Assembly: GCA_020629775.1 (NCBI GenBank) | Contig: JAHDCP010000004.1 | Coordinates: 30,923-63,055, forward strand | DNA length: 32,133 nucleotides | Direction: 5' to 3' | Source of the DNA: Planktomarina sp. | Lineage (GTDB): Bacteria; Pseudomonadota; Alphaproteobacteria; Rhodobacterales; Rhodobacteraceae | In this document: positions 25,781 to 32,133 of the stretch, piece after piece | Layout: each line of letters starts with the position of its first letter | How positions within the stretch are numbered: the stretch's first letter is position 1 | Made by a program: the position numbers and the translations under genes | The notes under the pieces: generated by a model | The model's input: only the letters and a program-made list of their open reading frames with translations | Databases searched by the model: none | What the model was told of the DNA's origin: nothing

Positions 25781-26344
25781 TCAGCGCGTCAACAGTCGTT
25801 CAGCCATCCAGCCGACCTGGCCCGTGGCCACAACTTCCAACTTCACCCATCCGCTTCCTGTACTTTCCAACACTTGCACTTGGTCGCCGCGCACAAGTTT
25901 GGCCAAAACCTCAAAGTCGGTAGACGGGCCGCCCCGCATGTTCACACGGTTGCCCGACACGCTGCGCAGATCGGCGGTATGTGTTTCTTCAACTTCAACA
26001 GCTGGCGCAACTGTGGGGGTGAATGTTTCACCAGTTCCTGCTTCTGCTTCTGATTCCGTGCTGCGGGCTTGGGGGCGTGAGGATGACGCCAAGATAACGT
26101 CTTCTTGTGTTATAGGGGCAGCAGGCTGTGCTTCTACTTCTACATCGATTTCGGGTGTTGCAATGGAAGGGGCTGCGGCCACCAAGGTTGGCGCAGTTTG
26201 GGTGCTGTCTTCGGGAACATCATATGTTGCCAATTGTTTGGCCACGCGCGCCTTCTCAGGCGGAGCCGCAAAATCAGCGCCGCCGCTCAGCTCATAAAAG
26301 CCCCAGCCCAGAAACAAAAAGCTGCAAAGAATAAATTTCCACAT
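25781..26344 (-). CDS. Membrane-anchored or secreted SH3 domain protein
   Basis: A 187-residue envelope protein. A hydrophobic N-terminal segment (about 2-18, FILCSFLFLGWGFYEL) is a signal anchor or signal peptide. A low-complexity Ala/Pro/Thr/Glu linker of about 90 residues follows. The C-terminal bacterial SH3 domain (about 122-187) has NRVNMRGGPSTDFEVLAKL and GDQVQVLESTGSGWVKL. Such domains often bind peptidoglycan or help sense the cell wall. I start at the ATG at 26342-26344, with AAGGGGG upstream; only a TTG lies further up. It is divergent from parC across 164 bp. Confidence 0.86.
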   Translation of the reverse strand: MWKFILCSFLFLGWGFYELSGGADFAAPPEKARVAKQLATYDVPEDSTQTAPTLVAAAPSIATPEIDVEVEAQPAAPITQEDVILASSSRPQARSTESEAEAGTGETFTPTVAPAVEVEETHTADLRSVSGNRVNMRGGPSTDFEVLAKLVRGDQVQVLESTGSGWVKLEVVATGQVGWMAERLLTR

Positions 26345-26508
26345 GGTGGTCGCCCCCTTGGCACCCTGCAATCGGTGATCCTGTATGCGATATCAAGGTT
26401 GATAAATCATCACCCGGGGGAAAAAAATTCGAAACGTTCCCGTGAATTTCAACCGAGGCTATTCTGTTTGCGCTGGACGGGCAGAATCGCGGTCGGTACA
26501 CCATATCT

Positions 26509-28818
26509 ATGGCCGATAATGACGACGACACCGATATCATCTTGCAAGAAGTTGCAGAACCTTTGCGCCGCGCCATTGGGGATCGGTATCTTACGTATGC
26601 GCTTTCGACAATTATGCACCGCGCATTGCCGGACGCTCGGGATGGTTTGAAGCCGGTTCATCGCCGGATTCTTTATGCGATGCGCGAACTCAAGCTGTCG
26701 CCCACAGGGGGATTTCGGAAATCTGCCAAAATCAGCGGAGACGTGATGGGGAACTACCACCCGCACGGAAACCAAGCGATTTACGATGCAATGGCGCGTT
26801 TGGCCCAGGACTTTGCAGTGCGGTATCCCCTAGTGGATGGGCAAGGCAATTTTGGGAATATTGACGGGGATAATCCTGCGGCCGAACGATATACAGAAGC
26901 GCGGCTGACAGTGATTGCCGAAGCGTTGATGGAAGGTTTGTCCGAAAACGCGGTTGATTTTCGTGATAATTATGACGGCACATTGACCGAGCCGGCTGTT
27001 CTGCCGGCGACTTTGCCCAATTTGCTTGCAAACGGATCTTCTGGGATTGCCGTTGGCATGGCGACCAATATTCCGCCCCACAATTTGGATGAGTTAATTG
27101 CGGCGTGTTTGCATTTGATCAAAGCCCCGAACGCCCGCGACGACACATTGATGGAATATGTTCCGGGCCCCGATTTCCCAACAGGCGGCGTTCTGGTGGA
27201 GCCGCCAGAAAATATTGCAGAAGCTTATCGCACAGGCCGCGGGGCATTTCGTCTTCGATGCCGGTGGGAGAAAGAGGATTTGGGCCGGGGTGCCTGGCAA
27301 ATTGTGGTCACCGAAATTCCGTACCAAGTGCAAAAGTCCAAGCTGATTGAAAAGTTGGCAGAGGTTATCCAAACCAAGAAGATTCCAATATTGGCGGATG
27401 TGCGTGATGAAAGCGCAGAAGACGTGCGCATCGTCTTGGAACCACGCACCAAAAACGTCGATCCCGAAATGATGATGAACATGCTGTATCGCAGTTCTGA
27501 TTTGGAAGTGCGGTTCAGTTTGAACATGAATGTGTTGATCGATGGGCTGACCCCCAAAGTCTGCAGCATGAAGGAAGTGCTGCGCGCGTTCTTGGATCAC
27601 CGCCGGGATGTATTGATCCGCCGCAGTCAGTACCGCATCGATAAGATCGATCATCGCCTTGAGGTTCTGGAAGGCTTGATCATCGCGTTTTTGAACTTGG
27701 ATCGTGTGATCGACATCATCCGATATGATGATGATCCCAAGGGCGCATTGATGCGCGAAGACTGGTCGCAAGATTTCGTGCGCGCCATGAATGAAGCGGA
27801 TTATAAAACACCCGGTCCGGGCGACGGTGAGCTGACAGAAGTGCAAACCGAAGCTGTTTTGAACATGCGTTTGCGGTCTTTGCGAAGGCTAGAGGAGATG
27901 GAGCTGCTGTCGGAACGCGATAAGTTGATGGAAGAACGGGCAGGGCTGGATGATTTGTTGTCCGATGACACCTTGCAGTGGTCCAATATCGCAGACCAGT
28001 TGCGTGAAACACGCAAGCTTTTTGGCAAGTCGGCAGATGGTGGTGTGCGACGCACGACATTCGCCGAAGCTACAGAAGTTGAAGAAGTGCCGTTGGAAGC
28101 CATGATCGAAAAGGAACCGATCACGGTTGTCTGTTCCAAAATGGGTTGGATCAGGGCGATGTCCGGTCATCAGCCATTGGACAAGGAATTGAAGTATAAA
28201 GACGGTGATGAAGCACGTTTTGTGTTCCACGCACAGACCACTGATAAGCTGATAGCATTTGGATCCAATGGTCGATTTTATACACTGCAAGCGTCCAACT
28301 TGCCTGGCGGGCGTGGTATGGGGGAACCACTGCGTTTGATGGTGGATCTGCCGCAAGAAGCTGAAATCGTTGATTTCTTCATTCATGATCCCACCGTGAA
28401 ACGTTTGGTGGCATCGACTGCGGGTGATGGCTTTATCGTGCCTGAGGCAGAAGTTGTGGCCCAAACGCGTAACGGCAAGCAAGTGTTGAACGTCAAAGGG
28501 GAGGTCAGCGCGCTTTTGGCAAAACTTGTCATGGGTGACCATGTCGCTTGCGTCGGTGAAAACCGAAAAGTGCTGGTGTTCTCGTTGGCTGAATTACCTG
28601 AAATGGGTCGTGGCAAAGGGGTTCGTTTGCAAAAGTACAAAGATGGTGGGTTAAGTGACGCCACGAGCTTTGTTCTGGGTGACGGCCTGTCCTGGTCGGA
28701 TCCGGCGGGACGGACGCGAAATGTTGGGCAGCCAGAGTTGGATGAATGGATCGGCAAGCGCGCTGGCACCGGACGCATGGCGCCTCGCGGATTTCCCCGT
28801 GATAACAAATTCAGCTAA
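26509..28818 (+). CDS. parC: DNA topoisomerase IV subunit A
   Basis: ParC cuts and rejoins DNA in topoisomerase IV, which separates linked daughter chromosomes; ParE is not in this window. The 769-residue protein has the family layout. The breakage-reunion core includes ARDGLKPVHRRILYAM and catalytic Tyr128 in ERYTEARLT. NFGNIDGDNPAAERYTE distinguishes it as ParC-like, and a beta-pinwheel C-terminal domain begins near 500. The C-terminal domain lacks a clear GyrA box (QRRGGKG), which supports ParC over GyrA. The quinolone-resistance region reads HPHGNQAIYDAM, with Asn88 where Asp is usual and Gln89 at the E. coli Ser80 position. The DUF898 gene starts 9 nt downstream. Confidence 0.95.
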   Translation: MADNDDDTDIILQEVAEPLRRAIGDRYLTYALSTIMHRALPDARDGLKPVHRRILYAMRELKLSPTGGFRKSAKISGDVMGNYHPHGNQAIYDAMARLAQDFAVRYPLVDGQGNFGNIDGDNPAAERYTEARLTVIAEALMEGLSENAVDFRDNYDGTLTEPAVLPATLPNLLANGSSGIAVGMATNIPPHNLDELIAACLHLIKAPNARDDTLMEYVPGPDFPTGGVLVEPPENIAEAYRTGRGAFRLRCRWEKEDLGRGAWQIVVTEIPYQVQKSKLIEKLAEVIQTKKIPILADVRDESAEDVRIVLEPRTKNVDPEMMMNMLYRSSDLEVRFSLNMNVLIDGLTPKVCSMKEVLRAFLDHRRDVLIRRSQYRIDKIDHRLEVLEGLIIAFLNLDRVIDIIRYDDDPKGALMREDWSQDFVRAMNEADYKTPGPGDGELTEVQTEAVLNMRLRSLRRLEEMELLSERDKLMEERAGLDDLLSDDTLQWSNIADQLRETRKLFGKSADGGVRRTTFAEATEVEEVPLEAMIEKEPITVVCSKMGWIRAMSGHQPLDKELKYKDGDEARFVFHAQTTDKLIAFGSNGRFYTLQASNLPGGRGMGEPLRLMVDLPQEAEIVDFFIHDPTVKRLVASTAGDGFIVPEAEVVAQTRNGKQVLNVKGEVSALLAKLVMGDHVACVGENRKVLVFSLAELPEMGRGKGVRLQKYKDGGLSDATSFVLGDGLSWSDPAGRTRNVGQPELDEWIGKRAGTGRMAPRGFPRDNKFS

Positions 28819-28827
28819 CAACTGAAC

Positions 28828-30213
28828 ATGACAGCAGAAAACACTTCCGTTGCGCAAGGTGGTTTGGCCGCCAAAGATGTAGGATTTGCAACGAATGATG
28901 CGGCTGCAGAGCGCCCCGCCACCCTGGAATTAGAATTTTCAGGCAACCGTCTACGCGTCTTTTGGCTTTTGATCTGGACCGCTGTGGTGACAGTTGCCAC
29001 CCTGGGCATTTATCGCTTTTGGGCGCGTTCGCGTGTGCGGCGTTACATTTGGTCATCGGCTTCTGCCGGTGGACAAGGTTTGGAATATAACGGCACCGGC
29101 TTGGAAAAATTTATGGGGTTTTCCATCGCTGTCGTGATTTTGGCTGTCTATCTGGCGATTGCCCAAATTTTGGTAACCTTCGTTGGTTTTTCACTTCTGG
29201 GCCAATTCGACCCTGCTCAATCCGATACGTCTGTGGTCAATGAACCTGGCGTCTTCGATTTGATGATCTGGGGATCCACATTTTTGTTGTTGTTGCCAGC
29301 GATCACTTTCGCCCAATATCGAGCAGCGCGTTACACAGCGGCCCGAACACGGTGGCGGGGCATTCGCTTTGCCATGGACGCTGCAGCAAAGTCTTACATG
29401 TGGCGTGCCAGTTTGCTTTGGTTATTGACCATTTTGACGCTTGGACTTTTTTATCCAATTCAAAAGATTTGGCTGGAAAAATTTCGGATCAATCGGTTGT
29501 CGTTCGGGCAATCACGGTTTGAGCAAACGGGGCGTTGGCACCTTTTGATCAGACCGTTTCTGCCCATGGTGATATGTATGGTGATGTTCTTTTCGCTGTT
29601 CGTAACTGCAATCAATACAATCGCAGAATATTTCGGCCCTTCTCTTTTCTTGGAAGGACTTGAGGAAAACAGCAATCAATTCGCTGCTTATATGGGGCTC
29701 ACTTTTCTGGCGCTTTGCTTTCTGCCGTTGTTTGGGATGGCACATGCGCGCGCCCACGGTTTCAGGCGTTTGGTGAATGCCCGGCTTTTCAACGGGGCAG
29801 AAATCGCTGTCTGCACTGCCCGGGTTTGGCGCGTTTTTGGGTACTATCTGGCAGCAACTATGGTGTGTGCAGTTGTGATTGTTGCATTTTTAGCTGGAAT
29901 CGCCATTTTGGCCGAAGTCGCTGGTTTTGAAGATATTGGCGAACGCTTCTTTGAAATCGTAGGCGGGGAAGGGGCGCGTGAAGTGACCTCCCGCTGGGTA
30001 TTTTTTGCCGCAAGCCTGCTGTATTTGTTGATGCTTTTGCTGATTTCAGCCGCTTGGACAGCCTTTGCCCAAGTACCCACCCTGGCTTATCTGCTTCGAT
30101 CCACCAAGGTTCTACAAGTGACCAATCTGGCTGACACCCAGCAGCGGACAGGTGATCAGATTGTGGATGCTGATGGCATGGCTGACGCCCTGGATTTTGG
30201 GGGTGGCTTCTGA
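28828..30213 (+). CDS. DUF898 (YjgN-like) membrane protein
   Basis: A 461-residue inner-membrane protein of the DUF898/YjgN family, whose function is unknown. After a polar N terminus (about 1-33) come about eight to ten hydrophobic segments. Two similar halves are visible: the TLGIYRFWARSRVRRYIW motif near residues 57-74 recurs in shorter form as TLGLFYPIQKIWLEKFRINR near 205-225. A polar tail with a TNLAD motif ends the protein. Its TGA overlaps the ATG of the M48 peptidase by 1 nt, so the two are coupled and may act together in the membrane. Confidence 0.88.
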   Translation: MTAENTSVAQGGLAAKDVGFATNDAAAERPATLELEFSGNRLRVFWLLIWTAVVTVATLGIYRFWARSRVRRYIWSSASAGGQGLEYNGTGLEKFMGFSIAVVILAVYLAIAQILVTFVGFSLLGQFDPAQSDTSVVNEPGVFDLMIWGSTFLLLLPAITFAQYRAARYTAARTRWRGIRFAMDAAAKSYMWRASLLWLLTILTLGLFYPIQKIWLEKFRINRLSFGQSRFEQTGRWHLLIRPFLPMVICMVMFFSLFVTAINTIAEYFGPSLFLEGLEENSNQFAAYMGLTFLALCFLPLFGMAHARAHGFRRLVNARLFNGAEIAVCTARVWRVFGYYLAATMVCAVVIVAFLAGIAILAEVAGFEDIGERFFEIVGGEGAREVTSRWVFFAASLLYLLMLLLISAAWTAFAQVPTLAYLLRSTKVLQVTNLADTQQRTGDQIVDADGMADALDFGGGF

Positions 30214-31313
30214 TGCCCAGTTGTCGCGCAACGTTCTTTGATGGGGTCACCGCCACTCCGCGCAGCATTCATATTGTATGGTCGGATGGCCAAAATGCTT
30301 TGCAACTTTTTGATGCTGATGGCCGACCGCTTGCGTCTTGGCCGTTAAACCAAATCCGATCCCAGAAAGACCTCAATCAAGGGGGGGCTGTTTTGCGGCT
30401 CAGCGCGGAAGAGGCCCCAGAACGCATATCTATTGGGACATTGGATTGGGACGATTTGGCGCGGCTTTGCAAGCTTCATGCATCTAACGATATCTCCGCA
30501 AAGCAAAAGCGCCGGGTGGGCATTTGGGCGGTGTTCGCTTTGGGATCTGTTGCCGCCATGGTCTTTGCGATTGTTCCAGCTTTGGCTGTTGCCTTGGCAG
30601 CGTTCATTTCCCCCGAACGTGAAGCGGGCATTGGCCGCATGGTGGAACGTCAGGTGGAATTTTTGCTGAATGGTTCGTCAGATGGCGAATGGATTTGTCG
30701 CGATGCGGCAGGGCAGGCGGCTTTTGATAAAATGCTGAGGGCGTTGGCCCCGGAAAATACGCAAGGATATGATTTGCGTGTGCAGGTGGTGGATGTTGAT
30801 GAACTCAATGCATTTGCCCTGCCGGGTGGGCAATTAACGTTTTTCGACGGTTTGATTCAGAATGCAACGACCCAAGAACAAATTGCCGGTGTGTTGGCCC
30901 ATGAAATTGCCCACGTTATAGAGCGACACCCAATGGAAAGTGTGTTGCGGGCAGCCGGCTCAGCGGGCGTGATTTCTCTGCTGTTTGGTGACGCAACAGG
31001 TGGCACCGTCGCCGCCATTGTGGCACAACAATTGGTGAACGCCAGTCATTCAAGGCTGGCTGAAACCCAAGCTGATGACTTTGCGATTCATGCCATGAAA
31101 AGGGTGAGTGTTAACCCGGCCGGTTTGGCTGACTTCTTCGATTCTCTGACCGATGAATACGGAGATGCCGCTGCCGCAGATGGTTGGGCGTCCAGTCATC
31201 CCCCAACGCAAAAACGTGCAGAAACGGCGAGGTCGGCTTTTAACCCGAATGAAACCTACGTTGATATTTTGACTTCGGCAGAATGGGCAGCTTTGAAGAA
31301 CATGTGCAACTAG
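30213..31313 (+). CDS. M48 family metallopeptidase
   Basis: A 366-residue zinc protease. A soluble N-terminal domain (about 1-90) precedes one membrane segment (about 105-130). The M48 catalytic domain follows, with LAHEIAHVIERHP carrying the zinc site HEIAH (230-234) and AETQADDFAIHAM with the third zinc ligand Glu284. SSHPPTQKRAE matches the usual C-terminal part. Unlike HtpX it has a single N-terminal anchor and no helix pair after the zinc site, so it resembles BepA/Oma1-type envelope proteases, with the catalytic domain probably periplasmic. It overlaps the DUF898 gene by 1 nt. Confidence 0.92.
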   Translation: MPSCRATFFDGVTATPRSIHIVWSDGQNALQLFDADGRPLASWPLNQIRSQKDLNQGGAVLRLSAEEAPERISIGTLDWDDLARLCKLHASNDISAKQKRRVGIWAVFALGSVAAMVFAIVPALAVALAAFISPEREAGIGRMVERQVEFLLNGSSDGEWICRDAAGQAAFDKMLRALAPENTQGYDLRVQVVDVDELNAFALPGGQLTFFDGLIQNATTQEQIAGVLAHEIAHVIERHPMESVLRAAGSAGVISLLFGDATGGTVAAIVAQQLVNASHSRLAETQADDFAIHAMKRVSVNPAGLADFFDSLTDEYGDAAAADGWASSHPPTQKRAETARSAFNPNETYVDILTSAEWAALKNMCN

Positions 31314-31383
31314 CCAGCGGCAGCGCTGCAATTGTCTTTCTGGATTTGCGCGGCTACCCAGTTCTGAGCTATTTGGAGGTTTT

Positions 31384-31917
31384 ATGCGCGTTGTTCTTTT
31401 TGCCGTTTTGACATTTGTGCTGGCCTGCTGTTCTGCCACTGGGGATCTGGCGGGCCCGGTAGAGCCACTCGGCAACTTCAAAATGGGTTTGATCGTTCCA
31501 AAGGCTGCAGCCGATTTGCAAAAGGGCCCATTGTCGCGATCCGCCACGGCTGAAGAATGGGAAAGCGCAATGAAAACTGCCTTCACTGCCCGGTTTTCAC
31601 GCTTTCAAGGTGACCGAGCTGTGGACATCGGCATTGTCATTGATGGGTATGTCCTGGCGCAGGTGGGGGTTCCTGTTGTGGCGGCCCCGAAGTCGCTGGT
31701 TTTGTTACGGATCATTTTGGTGGATTCCGAAACCCAACAGGTGTTGAATGAACCGCACCAAATTTCAGCCTTCGAATCATTTTCAGCTGGCAGCGTGGTG
31801 TCGTCGGGGTTGGCAAACTCCCGCGACGAACAGCTAACTGATTTGGCGAATGCCGCGGCCCGCGCCACGGAAAGCTGGATGCGTAGGCAGCCCTGGTTTT
31901 CAGACGGCGAAACATAG
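31384..31917 (+). CDS. Small predicted lipoprotein, unknown function
   Basis: A 177-residue protein with a short signal and a plausible lipobox (VLAC, Cys15; a second Cys follows). The mature part has SATAEEWESAMKTAFTARFSRF, a DIGIVIDGYVLAQVGVP strand and a C-terminal helix rich in Ala. I do not recognise the family; it looks like a roseobacter-type envelope lipoprotein. GGAGG lies 5 nt before the ATG, fixing the start. It follows the M48 gene by 70 bp and precedes tuf. A small CCCC/GGGG hairpin just after its stop, followed by a T-rich tract, may be a weak terminator. Confidence 0.8.
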   Translation: MRVVLFAVLTFVLACCSATGDLAGPVEPLGNFKMGLIVPKAAADLQKGPLSRSATAEEWESAMKTAFTARFSRFQGDRAVDIGIVIDGYVLAQVGVPVVAAPKSLVLLRIILVDSETQQVLNEPHQISAFESFSAGSVVSSGLANSRDEQLTDLANAAARATESWMRRQPWFSDGET

Positions 31918-31938
31918 GGTCTGATCCCCCAACGGGGC

Positions 31939-31967
31939 TTGATTTTCTTTCCTCTCTGCCATATCTC
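31939..31967 (+). promoter_or_regulatory. Probable sigma-70 promoter of tuf
   Basis: TTGATT at 31939-31944 and TATCTC at 31962-31967 are separated by exactly 17 bp, and both boxes resemble those before rpoZ. Transcription from here would begin near 31974 and give a tuf leader of about 120 nt. Confidence 0.5.
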
Positions 31968-32007
31968 GCGCGCGATATCCGTTGGGGCGTTTCGCCCTTG
32001 CGTCATC

Positions 32008-32071
32008 CGTGGTGGGCCTTGTGCCCATCCTACACCAACCCCGTAGGGTGCGCGCATCGCGCACCGCCACG
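32008..32071. repeat. Inverted pair of REP-like palindromes in the tuf leader
   Basis: Copy B (32043-32071) reads GTAGGGTGCGCGCATCGCGC then ACCGCCACG and forms a perfect 8-bp stem, GGTGCGCG/CGCGCACC, with a 3-nt loop. Copy A (32008-32033), read on the minus strand, begins GTAGGATGGGC and ends GCCCACCACG. It matches copy B at 17 of 23 bases. One stem pair has changed on both sides (C-G to G-C), so base pairing is kept. The copies point in opposite directions, 9 bp apart. The GTAGGGTGxGC type resembles dispersed REP-like repeats known from many proteobacteria. Confidence 0.6.
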
Positions 32072-32093
32072 TGAGAAAAGAAGGAGCCATTCC

Positions 32094-32133
32094 ATGGCTA
32101 AGGAAAAGTTTGAACGTTCCAAACCGCACGTCA
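32094..32133 (+). CDS. tuf: Elongation factor Tu, N-terminal 13 residues
   Basis: The window ends 40 nt into this gene. The visible start, MAKEKFERSKPHV, is the standard opening of bacterial EF-Tu (usually MAKxKFERxKPHVN), which delivers aminoacyl-tRNA to the ribosome. AAGGAG lies 9 nt before the ATG. Most proteobacteria carry two tuf copies; which one this is cannot be decided here, although the absence of fusA immediately upstream suggests the copy outside the str operon. Confidence 0.9.
   Translation, partial: MAKEKFERSKPHV

Overview
The window is ordinary, densely packed chromosome of an alphaproteobacterium. It most likely belongs to the Rhodobacterales (roseobacter group) with a moderate GC content. 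Evidence for this is the gene order rnc-era-DUF1491-recO, the chvI-chvG-hprK-rapZ-EIIA-HPr block with a half-length HPr kinase, a bifunctional Rel/SpoT downstream of rpoZ, and a methylsuccinyl-CoA dehydrogenase of the ethylmalonyl-CoA pathway. Assignment to a genus is not possible from the sequence alone. I saw no mobile element, CRISPR array, prophage gene or tRNA/rRNA gene.

Layout. (1) 1-1154, minus strand: the 5' part of ispH, cut by the window edge, and a NYN/LabA-type nuclease-like gene. (2) 1234-10936, plus strand: a long run of housekeeping genes: folK, rpoZ, rsh (ppGpp synthetase/hydrolase), a DUF2062 membrane protein, pdxJ, a small unknown membrane protein, a LysE-family exporter, acpS, lepB, rnc, era, a DUF1491 gene and recO. 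Many are coupled by 4-8 nt overlaps. (3) 10933-16470, minus strand: pckA, a secreted DUF3859 protein, mcd, an extended SDR reductase and a META-domain lipoprotein. (4) 16751-22152, plus strand: the ChvI/ChvG envelope two-component system, followed by the nitrogen-type PTS control genes hprK, rapZ, EIIA and HPr, and a phospholipid-type acyltransferase. (5) 22210-26344, minus strand: an SH3-domain protein, a classical SDR, a twin-TM HIG1-like protein, a PduO-type cobalamin adenosyltransferase, and etfB-etfA. (6) 26509-32133, plus strand: parC, a DUF898 membrane protein, an M48 metalloprotease, a small lipoprotein and the start of an EF-Tu gene.

How the genes fit together. Regions 3 and 5 share a theme of C2/C4 carbon use. 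Mcd oxidises methylsuccinyl-CoA and passes electrons to ETF. The PduO enzyme makes adenosylcobalamin, the cofactor of the pathway's mutases. PckA drains oxaloacetate to PEP, the phosphoryl donor of the PTS chain in region 4. Region 2 combines stringent response, RNA processing and envelope biogenesis.

Nothing here looks like a new multi-gene system. The points most worth a second look are non-coding: two TTAGCGCAA boxes spaced exactly 20 bp apart between pckA and chvI, and a structured leader of about 120 nt upstream of tuf that carries two inverted copies of a REP-like palindrome. No gene-free stretch exceeds 300 bases; the longest, 16471-16750, holds the divergent pckA/chvI control region.
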